A DNA stretch of 64,000 nt from contig JARKIF010000014.1 of NCBI GenBank assembly GCA_029378245.1, positions 1,364,001 to 1,428,000 on the forward strand, in the 5' to 3' direction. Both the position numbers and the translations under genes were made by a program. Below the pieces are notes generated by a model that was not told the origin of the DNA, ran no database searches, and saw only the letters and a list, made by a program, of their open reading frames with translations. Below, piece by piece: positions 11,245-23,484 of the stretch. This DNA is from Roridomyces roridus (taxonomy: Eukaryota > Basidiomycota > Agaricomycetes > Agaricales > Mycenaceae). Positions within the stretch are counted from its first letter, which is position 1. Each line of letters begins with the position of its first letter.

Positions 11245-13051
11245 TCACATGTATGGGTCCTCACTCATATCATCGAACATCCAATTCGCTGAGAAGTTAC
11301 CTTGTTCCTCCGCGGTGTCGAAGTACGCCATAAAATTTGCCTTCATTTTCTTGCTTTTTGCCAGAGCCTCCTGATACGCCTCGTTGGGCACCCATCCATC
11401 CGACGCACACCCAACCGCTTCATGGCAATAAGTCGTATCGAAATCCGCGTCTGCCTCTTCTTCGCGCAACCGACTCGTCTCCGTAAGATATTCGGAGTCA
11501 AATACCAGCGGACACGAATGAGCTGCTAGCGCGTCCCACTCCTCTGAGGCCTGCACGAGCCAGCGCCTCAGCCGAAAAGTCTCGCCGTCCCACGGACGAT
11601 AAGACTCCTTGAAGAGACCTCGGCGGAGTTCTCTTTGAGGCTCTGTCAAGGCAATATGATGCAGAGGGTTCAACTCCTCCGTGTCCTTGAGGTATTGGTA
11701 ATGCTTCAGGCGGCTCAGCAGTTCTTGCATGTCTTGAGCTCGCACATCGTCGTTACGATCGGCGTCGGGTGGTGGCACAGGCCGCGTCTTTGGATCGAAC
11801 AGGCGGTCATTACGACGATTACGCATGAAGGGTGGAATTCCGGCGAGGAGAGAGATGGGAAGAATCGAGGCGTGTTGCCAGTCAATCAAGCTGCAGATTT
11901 TCCATTCGTCCGAGTCGGCTGTTCTAGACACCAGAATATTGTTTTCGTGGGTGAGATCTGGATGTCGGATGCGGAAAGAGCGAAGGGCAGAATCCTGTGG
12001 GACGATTGAGGGCGCGATGAGGAGGTAGCGATTCAAGTTCTCGACGAATTCCGATGGGTGTTGTTCCTGATAATCGTACATTGCCCTCCTCGCGCGGTCA
12101 AACGGAAGCAACGGCTGGCCGAAGCGTTCCAGGAACGCGAGCTCCTTGTGGGCACCCCTGACGAGTGCCTCCTCCATCATTTTATCTGCAATCGCTGGTT
12201 AGTTCAAGATACGCGAAAGCAGAGAGCAACGTACACGGTCCCCGACTCACCTCGAGCTGCGATCTCCGCCCTTGCCAAAGACTCCGCCTCACATCCGGAC
12301 CGATACAAAATCGTGCATCGTCAGGTAACGGAATGCCTTGATCGCCAACCTGCTCCAAATCGCGCGCGTAATACAAGCTCCCGCCAGCAGGGAACTCGAC
12401 ACCCATCATCTTCACCTCGAGGTGAACCAACTGGCGCACCAACGAAACAGTTTCTCTCTCGCCAAAGCTGCTCCACGCAGCACCCAGTGGGGTGCCGTGG
12501 ACATATTCCATGAAAATGTACTCGGTCTCGGCAAGGTTTTTGTTGTTGGCAGCGTACCCATACACCTCGGGAATCGGCATCCCCACAACGCCACGGAGGT
12601 AATCCATCGTCGCCACTTCGCTAGCGAGGACATGGTACGAGGGCCGATTATACACGTAAGGAAGGCGCGCGACCATTTTGAAGCCGTCACGCATTGTTAT
12701 GAGAAAGCAGCGGTTGAAGCCGGCCTCGGCGAGTTTGGTGAGGGAGAGGATGTCGGAGGAACTGCGTCCGACGGACTGGGCGGCGAGGAGACGGAGGCCT
12801 GTGACATTGAAGACAGTTCTGCGCTCAGAAAGTCGAAGTGCATCATTGAAGCTGCACATTGCAGAGTTCATCGCCAGGTTCTTGTCTAGCAAAGTAAGTC
12901 CTTACATCCATCTCCCCGAGGTATAGTCAAAGAGTTCATTTGGAGGGTGTGCAGCGGTCTTGAACGTGCGGCGAATGGCGCGTAACGAAGTAGTGTTGAA
13001 GTGGTGCAAGAAGCCCTTGAGAGGTACATGGGCAGAAAGTCGACGCCGCAT
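11245..13051 (-). CDS. APH/choline-kinase-like phosphotransferase, copy 2
   Basis: Tandem paralogue of the preceding kinase, same three-exon structure: 13051-12906, 12851-12235, 12185-11245. Start MRRRLSAHVPLKGFLHHFNT; exon junction FDYTSGRW-IFNDALRLSERR conserved. It has the same RHPDLTHENNILVS catalytic loop and SLIDWQHA motif. About 120 residues after the second intron differ from copy 1 at one site (E/D), and the second intron is essentially identical. The last ~150 residues diverge clearly (for example NRRNDRLFDP against NPDHDCQFDP). The exon-1 part has a longer N-terminus than copy 1. Substrate unknown. Confidence 0.85.
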
Positions 13052-13248
13052 TGAAAATTTGAATAGGGGTTGATTGAATGGTCACATGACACGGGTGAGG
13101 ATTTGAGTCGTGAATTTGTCCATTAGTTTCTATTCTACACTTCCTTATGCACCCAATACAGCCCGAATACACCCACGCTTACTTACATACATACGTACAA
13201 TCCCGCTTCATGTACGAGGATTTTTCATCTTGAAATTGTTGCGTTCCT

Positions 13249-15040
13249 TTACGCCTCGTCACGCACGCTCCCACCAGCACTACTGCTAGCAACAGTGATG
13301 GCATACTCATCGCCACCAGCCCAGCTGCGTCGGAAACGATTACCACGATCCGAACGCGTGCTAGAGGACCGGCGCACACCCGTATAACGAGACTGCGGAG
13401 GAAGTGGAGGCGAACGAAGTGCCGGATTACTGCAAGAGAAATCAGTTAAACCCTCAGTACTATTGGAACATGAAAACACACTTGGCAGCAAGCGTCGGCC
13501 CCAACGCCAAACGCGCAAAATTACTGGGAAAAATTGGATTTCCAGGCGCGCGGTCAGCAACGGGGTCATACGGCACGTCCCGCTCCGATCCGAGAGAATG
13601 CACGCTCCCAAACGAACCTGAGCGGTTCAAACTATTCCGTGAGCTCGACCTAGCAAACGTAGGCGAGTGTGCACGCGCGGAAAAGGACGGAGAACGCATT
13701 GGGGCACCCGTGGTCGCAGAGCGGATGACGGGAGAAGGGAGCGACGGCATGGGTGATGCAGGAGTGCAGATGCGCAAGCCGTGGAGCTGAGCCGGCGGTG
13801 GCTCCTCCTTGGGGGTCGAATCCTCGTTCTCTTCGTCCTCTTCGCCAATATCCCCCAGGCCTGCAGTTTCAGCAGAAAGGGATGCAGGGAGGGACAAGGG
13901 CGGAGGGTGTGCGGATTCCACGGATGCAAGCACAGGCTCGATTATGATGTTCGACGATTCGATCGGAGAATAAGTGAAATAATCCGATGAAGGCGTCGGG
14001 AGCTCCGTGATGATACCGGGGGTGGACGAGGAGCTGTGAACAATCGAGGTATGGCGCGACACATTGGGGGATGATTTAAGGGGCGAGTCCAACGCAGGTT
14101 CCCATTCATCCAAGTGCTTTGTCGACCCATCACTCTCTTCCTCATCATCATCCTCGAAAACATCGTTGTACTCTGCCTCGGTGTACTCGACATCGAGCTC
14201 AGGCGGCACACCCAGCGCTCCTTTGAGACGCTCCCAGATAAGTTCCGAGTGCAAAAGTATGCAACGACGCGCTGTTTGCACCCAGAACGCATCAGAAGCT
14301 TCCTCGCGGGTCGTCTCGTTCAGCCAATGCGAGAGATCAGCAAACGTCCAGTCCGCCGTATTGATGGGAAGCGCGTCACTTTCACGCGGAGGGACATTTT
14401 TAGGAAATGTCTGCGCGAGAAGAGAAAAGAGTTTGGATGAAGGCGGAAATGAAAGCAATGCCTTTACTTCCGCCGGGCGGTCCAAGAACGGTAAATACAC
14501 GTCTGGCGGGAGGGGAGTAAAAGTTGCTGGAACAACTGTCGGCAAAGGGGGTTGCTGAGGAGAGCTGGAGCGCGCAGATATCACGGGGGAATGGGATGGA
14601 CCACTTGTGAAAGAGTGCGACGGCGCGACATAACGCGGATTCGTGGCCTGTTTCGCAACCTCGAGCAGTTGGTCCGGTGTCAATCGCGGCTTGTTTGCGA
14701 AAGTCGATGTGGATGGCGAGCGATTTGGCGAGGCAGGACGAGGGGGATGCGACGACTGCTGCTGATGCGGTGCTGCGAATGACGAAAAGGCGAAACTCAG
14801 ACGGCCTGAAGGCGGTTCTGGGTTACTCGGAGATGCGAGAGGCGAATTGGGATTGCTGCCGATCCGTCTGTGGGCTCGTCTGGGAGCCTCAGCAGCGGGA
14901 GCGGGGGTCGCTGGAGGCGACGCGACGCGAACGATGGTGAGAATGCTCGACGATTCGCAATTCAAGTGAGCATTCTTCGCGTACGGGTCGGCCGCCGTTG
15001 TCGAGCCACGACGAGCAGAGAGTCTTCGAGTGATACTCAT
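13249..15040 (-). CDS. Conserved-looking Ser/Pro-rich protein of unknown function
   Basis: Two exons, 15040-13482 and 13429-13249, joined as LALGPTLAAN-NPALRSPPLPPQ. Start MSITRRLSARRG; an in-frame Met 264 bp upstream is possible but lies in promoter-like sequence. Long disordered Ser/Pro/Ala segments flank a compact central region of about 120 residues starting LPPDVYLPFLDRPAEVKALL and including INTADWTFADLSHWLNETTR and ILLHSELIWERLKGALGVPP. That region is probably folded and helical. Then an acidic stretch (EDDDEEESDGS) and Ser-rich phosphosite-like repeats. Disordered flanks and the acidic patch suggest a cytoplasmic or nuclear regulatory protein (inference). I do not recognise a named family. 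Confidence 0.7.
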
Positions 15041-15783
15041 GGCTGGAGGCTGGAGCGTGTAGAGATCAAGGGTATCGGGCGCAACCGTCACAACGGTACG
15101 TACAGGTTGCCTTCTACAGCCCTTCTTCGCACGACAGACAAAAATGCAGCGCCCAAGTGACCTGTGAGGTCGGGCATGGACGAGGGCAGAATGATGTGGA
15201 ACAAAACAGTGATCCGCTACGTCAGACCTGCTGGTTGAACCAGGCCGCGTTGAACCGCGGCAGCGCGGCTTAGAGCCTTTGCCAAGGTAGAAGGCCTGAA
15301 ACATCAGCTAAAAACAGCTATCTGTTCTTCTTGGTCCTCCATCTACACCATCTCATAACCTGGAGGCTCTGCCATTTGAATCTCCCTTGTGCCAGTCTGC
15401 TACATGTGTGTACGATGCATTAAACCCGCCGTCCGCCTGTCTTACTCGGGCTTTGTGCGTTCCGTACGCCACACCCCACACCACCCTGGTCCCCGAATAA
15501 CTACGGTTCATATCATCTCACACCGGGGACGGGAAAATCCACCTCGACGTGATCCACATCGCAAAGACCTGCGTACATATCTGGTTCTCGAAGATGTGAC
15601 CGAAGAACGGACAAAACACCCGGCAACGGCGCCAGCCTGATCTATCATTTCAATCTGCCATTGGGCTGTGGATTCTGGAAGCAATCTTACTCCACGTCCC
15701 GTCGTCTGCTTAGCCATTAACCTCCCTTTGGCCCTGGTGGCCCTTACTTTCTTTTACTCTCACCACTCTACAGGCCATGCACC
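15041..15783. other. Divergent intergenic region, no gene seen
   Basis: 743 bp between divergently transcribed genes. CT-rich stretches just before 15784 resemble basidiomycete promoters. No RNA gene or repeat noticed. Confidence 0.4.
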
Positions 15784-17718
15784 ATGCCCGCTCCACTGCC
15801 CGTCACCGTCGACGACGCTAGTCCTTTGATTTCGTACGATCCTCCAACGCTATGGTTTCAGGAAACCTTGGACGAGTAAGTGATATAGCTGTTCCGGGAC
15901 CCACATAAAATGAATGTTCTTTAGCGCCTTCCTGGGCTCTTCTTCCTTGACCAAATACTCTGGCGCCTCATTAACTCTCCGATTCGAGGGAAATTGGGTC
16001 AATGTGACAGGATGGAAGGGCCCGTGGCACGGAAACTACACCGTCACCCTGGATCAGTCTACCTATTCCCTCAGTGGCCGGACGACGACCAATCACCTAA
16101 TCCGGACGACATTATTCTCCAGTGGTACTATCGGGGAAGGGAACCATACATTGCAGATCGTCAATGAGGAATGGGACAATCTCCAAATTGACTCGGTGCG
16201 TTATCTGTTCATATGTCCCCTTTTCCGACTGAATTGTCCGTTAGATTTCTTATGCTTGTCTTTTGAGCGGCTCCAACTCCACGAATGCACCGTTGCAAAC
16301 TACGAAGTTTGAAGATACGGATGGTTCCTTCTCCTATTACCCCAAAGGAGTGTGGGATGTGGGTCCCCCGAACCCGGAAAACCCCAAAGACCATGCTGGA
16401 CAGTGCGTCTCCCATCCTTCCCGTTGCACGAGCTTACAGCTCCTATCAGTTCCATCTCCATGCCTAATGCCTATGTAAACTTTACATTCTCCGTGGGTTA
16501 TTCTCGCCTTGTTTATTTTGTTGCCCCTCACACCACGGCAGGGTAACTGTCATTCCCAACACCCGCTCCAACTGTTCTAAAACCGACCCTAGGCGACGCT
16601 GTGTCGATATACGGGACCACCGGCCCAGGGCACTCGACTTACTCTGTATCGCGGTCGGACCAACCTGCACAACAATTTACGGCAAACCGAGAACGAAATT
16701 CCTCCGACGTCTTGCTATACATTGGCACTAATTTTGGGCCTGGTAATCACACGATCAGCCTGGTCAGCCAGGACTCGGGCCTGTTCCAAATCTCGTACGC
16801 CGAGGTACACTCTGCGGTTGAGGAGTTTGCAACGTCGTGTGTGAATTTCTCAGCTTCTCGGTTCCCCGCTCAGCATCATTAGCACATCTTCTGCGACCAC
16901 GCTAACGCCAACTATCGTCATCATCCCTCAGACCACTCATTCCTCCCACTCAAAACTTTCGTAAGATCAGACCATCCTCATACCCACTACACGACTCAAA
17001 TCTCCTCCAGAGGAGGCATCATAGCGGGCATCGCCGTCGCCGCCCTCATTTTCGTTTGTCTTTGCATAATTGTTTGGGTACGAGTTGTTCCTCACTCCCC
17101 TAAAGCATAAACCAACCCTTTCCCCAGTCTCTCCTCCGACGAAACAAAGCCCTCTGGATGCGTCTCCAACGAGGCTACATGGTCCAATCCCAATTCGACA
17201 TTGGCTCTCCCCCACAACGAGCTCGGAACGGCACCGTCGTACCACTACCCTACAACACCAACGGCCCATACCCACGCCCAGCCAAAATCATTCCTCTCCC
17301 ACCAGATGACGACGACGACGAATCGTTCGAAGCCGGCGCACTAAGCCGAGCAATCACCATGCAATCCACCGCCTCCACCCTCGTCGCTCAAGACGGCTCC
17401 AATATGTCCGAAGCACGAAATAGCCGGTCTTTATTGAAGGTGTGTTTGTTTCTCCCTCTCGTTGCATATTTTCACGAAACACAGCCCTTCCGCCTCATGG
17501 CACGAGGCACTCCAGCTTCCTCCATAACAACTCCCACCCAACTCTCACGATATCCGTCCACCCGCCATCTCCTTCGTGAAGAGTCGCAGTGGTTTGAGAG
17601 TGATATACCCGAAGAACCGGAAGAAGATCGCATCGACGAGGTTATGCGATATCCAATGCGAAGGAACGAACCGTCGCAGGATCGAGGGGGACACTGGCAG
17701 TCTGATATTATCCCATAG
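15784..17718 (+). CDS. Single-pass membrane protein with beta-rich N-glycosylated ectodomain
   Basis: Multi-exon gene starting MPAPLPVTVDDASPLISYDP (exons include 15784-15875, 15925-16195 and one from 16245). The N-terminal half has two related beta-rich blocks: ASLTLRFEGNWVNVTGWKGP with WHGNYTVTLDQSTY, and NFTFSVGDAVSIYGTTGPGH with STYSVS. Both carry NxS/T sites and end in GNHT(L/I)-type strands. This is the pattern of a galactose-binding-like ectodomain class common in Agaricomycete surface proteins. Then a Ser/Thr-rich stalk, a hydrophobic helix (GGIIAGIAVAALIFVCLCII) near 17010-17085, and a cytoplasmic tail with an Asp run and Ser-rich patches ending QSDIIP. No obvious N-terminal signal peptide, so a 5' exon may be missing. 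Ligand unknown. Confidence 0.7.
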
Positions 17719-17823
17719 ATTTTGGTACAACAGGGACTCTATCCGAACAGCGAAAACAATGCATTGGATGTTACAAATGAGTTGCGTAAGATAAATACCT
17801 CCGAGTAATAAGCAAATAATAAA

Positions 17824-20800
17824 TTATGGTGATGGGCGATATGCAGTCATTGGTCGTAGTGTCGGTGAATGAGGAGGGGACGAAGAACTGAAGTATGTCG
17901 TCGTCGACGGGCTCGCCAGCGATCCCGGCAGATAAAGTGGGATGGTCGGAATCAGCTCAAACACATGTTGAGCGACAGCCCGAGGTGGCGGTCGCCCAGG
18001 TTGAATCGGTAGCTCGGGAGCGTTCATCACTCCATGCACCTTGGCTTCCTGGAGAACCCCGTTTCGTTGATCAACCTGGCTTTGTTCGTTGCCGCCAGGC
18101 TGGCCCCGGCCATCCCATAAACAATGCATGTCGTTTCCGGGAATAATCTGTGCCAGGCGCCCAGACTCGACATCCCGCACTTCGATGAATCGGGTATCGA
18201 ACAGTAGAATGTAGGGAGCGTGGAAGGCAACCCTTTCCGCGTTTCCTGCGGACAGAATTAGAGATCATTCCGAGTACAAGATCACGTGCAGACTCACCCT
18301 CCCACTCAACGGTCACAATTTGTCGGGATGGACTGGGATCACCGTGCTTGTTGACGTAGAGACCGAATTCTGGTCCCGTCAATATCGATGTTACCTCAGA
18401 GGAATGGTAGCCTACCATTATAGCACAGTAAAAACTCCTCGTCCGTGGATCGGAACATGCCGAGCGGTCGACAGGATTCGCATCGTTTGGCGAGGGTCGC
18501 GAGCTTGGGGTCCTCTCGAAGCGGAATAGTCACGCTCTTGAAGCTGAAGGAAAAGTCAGCATCACTCAAGGTCACTGTGGCAGAACACATACTCTAGAAG
18601 ATCCATAATCTCAAACCCTCGAGTGCATAGGATCGCAATCCTGGCCTTCAAGAACATGACATCGTACGCCTCTGAAGGCAGGAAGAAATCCCTGTAGCTC
18701 CGGAACCACTCTGACTTTGGCTGTCGGAAACCAAAGCGGCTCCCAATGCCTGCAGGCGCCTTGGGCCTCTCGTTGATCTTGTCAATGATGGGCTCGACGA
18801 CATGGAATATGCTATCGACCTGAATACAACATCAGCACAGAATGAAAGACTCAGACAGTCAACCACACATTTTTCCGCTTCATGAAGACGACCAGCGTTC
18901 GACCTAGCAGGGTGCCCACACTGAAGAATTGGACGTTTCCATTCAATTTCTGAGGTGTTTGAGAGGCATGGACGCTTTGTGGGGACGAGGGCACCAAAGC
19001 CTCGATGTGATAAGCGAAAAGCGACTGAAACAAACGTTAGTTGTAGACTTTCAGGGTCCAATGATACGCACTTTGTCTGCTAGAACGAGAAAGATTCCAA
19101 AGTCTTCAAGCATCGCACATTGCGTCACCATTTTGAGATGGAGAACACGTCGCATCGCTATAGAGACGTTGAAAGCATGTCCGAAGAAACAAAGGAGAAC
19201 TGACATTTGGAGTCGTGACGGAAGCCTATCCAGACACCCTCGGCGCATCCAATGGCAACCAAACCCCGTCCATCAGAGGTGTCTAGAGCAGAAATCAATA
19301 CTAGCACTGGACGAGGAGAAAAAGCACGCACTGAAAGGGACCGAACACGTGACTTTGCCCGTCAGCGAATTCTCGTGATAGGCAGGCTGCACTGGAGGCG
19401 TAGCCAACGACGGGACGAGGAAGGTATCCGTGCTGAGCGTCTCGAGTTCGAAGACCTTGTTCGACTCTTGCACGACCCGACGCAAACCCAGCGCTTCCTC
19501 GAGCTTCTGCTTCCACTCCGCGCGGGCTTGCGCAGATTCCGCGTATAGGATATGTGACCCCCCGGCACGTGCGTTATGGTGCAGCGTGCAGGGAAAAACA
19601 GAACGGGAATCCGTCGGCCCTTCAGTAGCCCCTGCGGCGGCATCTCCTCCTCCACCACCTCCACGCAGATTGCGGAGGAGCCCTGTCGTGCGCTGAGCCG
19701 GAGGATCGGTGAAATTGACCAATGTCAGCAGATCCAAAGGTATGGGCTTGTGAAAGTGCATCAGACCTCGAAATACAAAGAATAGAGAAACCCACCCTTT
19801 TCACAACATTGTACTTTGTGACCCCGTCCTTCTCTTTGGGCTTAGTCATCACCACTGTGGCATGTCATCAACGACCAAGGAAGAAGATAGAGAGAGAAAG
19901 ACGAACAGTAGTTATCGAACAACAGGACATAAAGCTCATTCCACGTCCGGCCGTTTTCAGGTTGCCTTAACAATTTACCAGAGTGAATCAAAGACCGATT
20001 TTCATCGAGAAGATCCATATCCTGTCCCAATCAATCAGCTCCAGTACACCGAGGGATCAGAGAAACGCACGATTGACTCGCCGGGTTTGAACGTAATGTT
20101 GGAATTATACAGCCACAATTCGACCTTTTGCTTGGCCGAACTCACACCCGGCTCACTTTCCTTACCTAGCGCCTTGATGATATCAAGGAGCTGCGGTATG
20201 GTGTGCCGGTCGCTGTGATCCGGAGGCGTCTCGTCCAGTATTGACTTCAAGAGAAGCTCGTAACGGAGTAATCGCGGAATGGGCCGATTGATAAAGTTCT
20301 TCATGTCCAACCTATGAGCGTCCGGATGCCTGACAGACCTCTACAGAAAATTTTAGTGCCCAACTCCAGCAGGAAGGCGCAGATGATACCTCAACAAACG
20401 CCTTGAATCCGGCGTTATTGGCCATCTCGTCGTCGATACGATACGCGGCGATGGGGTAGTTAGGTATATAATCCAGATACGCCTCACGAAAGTTGAGCGC
20501 AGCGTCCAACACAGGCTCCGTGATACTGCGTATCCGCGGATGCTGCTCGCGCTGTATCTCATGCAGCTTCTCGATAAGTGCCCGATGGTGCGCGAGAATA
20601 TGCGAGTAGTTGTGAAACACGTCCTTGATGAACTGGTCGAGCCTATCCCGAGAAACAATAGGCGGATCGGACGTGCGCAATGGACGGATGTACATCTGCA
20701 AGATGAGTAATCAACAAACCTGCCCGGGCTAAACACTCACAATTTCAATGTTCTCCAAATCCTTCACGTACGACATCTCACCCTTGATCAACTCGAAAAT

Positions 20801-23356
20801 AATCCTGGCAGGATTCAGCCAACCGCTCGAAAGAAGAGAAGAGCCAAACGCACGACTGTCTCTTCGTCTCCTCCTTCCTCATCTCCTGCCTGATCTCCAT
20901 CGACACGAGATCATGCCATTCCCACTTGCCCGGCGTCCCCTTCCCCATCGCAGTTTGAAACGTCCGTAACTGCGCGACGCTTTGCAAATTCTTGATCGAC
21001 CCAATCGCCTCTAGCAGATAATCCGCATCCGGATTCCCCACCACGGTCTCGTGGTAGATGGCCTCCAGGAGGACAGGGTACTTTTGCAAGTGCTCCGACG
21101 GTCGATTCAAAAAGTGCTTCAAATCAAGCCGTACCATCCCACCCGACCGCGCCGATTGCCGCGAACACCGCTGACAACCTTCAGTACACCCAATTTCACA
21201 CCGGATCCAAAGAAAAAAAGAACACACCTCAACGAAAAGTCTAAACCCAGAGTTCACCTCCAACTCCTCCTTCATCCTCTTCTCCGCCAACGGATGATGC
21301 CCTACATAAATCGGATACGCCAACCGAAACTCGGTCGCTGCATCCAGAAAAATATCACCAATCCGCTGTATCACGGGTGCCTGCTCCCGCTGTCTGACGT
21401 AGATCACCTCAAGCAACCGACGATTGCATTCCCTCAAATCGAGGATGTTGCCAAACACCTCGTCGATGAAATCTTCCAACTCTGCAGGGGGGATGACCGG
21501 CGGGTTAGCTGCTCGCAGCGGTTGAATGAAGATGTTTTCGACAATGTCGAGGTCTTGAAGGTACTGCTCCTCTTTGTTAATCAGCTTGTGAATAATCCTA
21601 ATTTCCAGACAGTTAAATAGGTCTTGGAACCAAGGCAAAGAAACACACGTCTGGCGATTAATCTCGCTCTCCGGTAACGAGTCAATAACCTCCCTCGGAA
21701 CAGTCTTGATCCACGCCTCTCGCGAAGGTCCCACAACTGCCTCAGTTGGCCCAGGTATTTGTGAGATGATCGAGTTACCCCTGGTCGGGCACGAATGAGA
21801 ATAGCACGGCCGTCCCTCCCCGCAACTTGGCGAGTAGCATTTCGTCAACATCGTGACCACAGCCGTGGGCAGCTCCTCGCGGTCAGGAACCGCGTCCGAC
21901 GCACCCTCCAGGTCATCAAGGAACATATACACATCCTCCACCCCGTCCTGTAATATCCGCCCACCCCATTCGACTTCGTAGAAGAAGAGCTGGCTCTGCA
22001 AACTACGCGCAACTTGCAACGCCGCACGTCGATCGTTGGTCGAGATACCGTGGTTAATGGCAAGATCGCGTTGGATTTGAGATTGAATCGTGGTCTAAAG
22101 CGAATTAGGTGCTTTCCTAAGAAATGGCTGCACTCCACGCACCACAACGTCCTTGCCTGTAAACGCACGCGGGTACGGGATGCTCCCTTTGACATGCGTC
22201 CCCCGTGGTACTTTGTCGCGGAACTGAACGGCAACGTGCGAAAGGAGCGAGATGTTGATGAAACGCGTCTCGTCGTCTTCCTCTTCCTCGTCCCAATAGC
22301 CCTCTTCCTCATCATGTAGCTCGAGTGGTCGCCGATCGTTCTCGTTGTAGTTGGAGATGACTTGTAACAAATCCGTTGGACTACGCGAGATGTTGCTGGG
22401 TCCTGCAACGTTGGAGGAGGACTCGCCGAAGGAAAAGAAGGGGTCGGCGCGTGGGTCGTCAGGGTACTGATATGTATCTTCTCGATAGCCATTCAGCTCA
22501 CTCTGGCCGTTCGGCCTAGAGGGTGAATCTGTGGTGCTTCAGCGGGGATCGTGTAAATATGGTGAGGACACGCACAAGGTGAATATACCGCCGAAGGCTG
22601 CCCATAGCGCTGGGGCGAAAGAGGGCCACTTCCATTGACGTGGTTCGGTCGGTAGTTTGTGTCTACCGGTGGACTGGGAGACTGCGCGGGAGCCATCGCG
22701 CCCGGTGGGCGGGCACTGAAGGGCTCGTGGTTGGACATGGGTCGTTCGCTGACTGGGGAGTCCCAATATTCAAGCTGGCTGGTGACCGCCGATACTGGGC
22801 TGAGCAATTCGTTCGGATGGGGTTTCAACTGGGACTCGGGAGGAAGTAATTGGGACTCTGGTAGGCCGGGGGTGGGCGGTCCCATCATCGAACCTCCAAT
22901 CGACGCGTAGGAGTCCAAGCTGTATGGTCTTAATGTAGATGGTGGTGGTGGTGGTGGTGGTGGAGGCGGCGGCAGTATTGGCGGCGGAGGAGGTGGAGGA
23001 GGCGTAGCAGAATTGCTAGCACTTGGAGGACGTGGCAGGGGGCGGGGAAGTGGTCGCACAGATCTCGGGCTTGTTGCAGCTGAGCCATTTGTTGGAGAAT
23101 GCGTTGCTGCGATGGAGACAGTGGAGGAAAGCAGCGAGCTCTGGGTGCTTTGGGTGGAGAGGGACCGCTCTGGAAGGCGCCCATGTTTATCTGCAGGATT
23201 GGGATAAGAGACGCTGGAGGCGAAGCGCAGGAAAGGATTACAGTCGGGTAGCATTGGAGAATCTACTGTAGCATAGTCTTGGACGGTCTTCTCCGTCGAC
23301 GCCGAGAAGCCTGACCAGACATCTTGGTAGAGGTCATCGAGCTCGCCATCGTTCAT
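17824..23356 (-). CDS. Rho1-type guanine nucleotide exchange factor (DEP, two DH, PH, CNH)
   Basis: Rom2-like RhoGEF that activates Rho1 in cell-wall integrity signalling at the cell cortex. Multi-exon. Start MNDGELDDLYQDVWSG at 23356. N-terminus disordered, with two poly-Pro runs; the exon joins as AVYSP-YSPSRPNGQ over a 49-bp intron. Then a DEP-like block (PYPRAFTGKDVV ... LQVARSLQSQLFFYEVEWGG) and a Cys cluster (TKCYSPSCGEG, CYSHSC). First DH: IIHKLINKEEQYLQDLDIVE through LKHFLNRPSEHLQKYPVLLE. Second DH: FELIKGEMSYVKDLENIE through MKNFINRPIPRLLRYELLLK. PH: SLIHSGKLLRQ ... LYVLLFDNYLVMTKPKEKDG. CNH: GRGLVAIGCAEGVWIGF ... EFGLYVNKHG ... LLFDTRFIEVRDVESGRLAQ. Ends TLRPMTAYRPSP. The tail-to-tail neighbour is 105 bp away. 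Confidence 0.9.
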
Positions 23357-23484
23357 CCTCTGGTCGTAAATTCGTTAAAGGTGGCTGGCTGTAATGAAGC
23401 GGTGACACCGCCGAGCTCGGCGCTGATAGTAACTCGATCGGGAAAGATGCGGTCAAGTCCAATGCAGTTGTCATTTTCTACATG

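Noticed and set aside
12897..12906. Frameshift between kinase exons 1 and 2 in copy 1 relative to copy 2
   Set aside because: A 2-bp length difference lies upstream of the true acceptor (cag before CTTCAA), so it is intronic in both copies and the frame is unaffected.
15041..15304. N-terminal extension of the Ser/Pro-rich protein from Met at 15304
   Set aside because: The extension is Arg/Pro/Cys-rich, unlike the rest, and covers the likely promoter; the Met at 15040 gives a more natural start.
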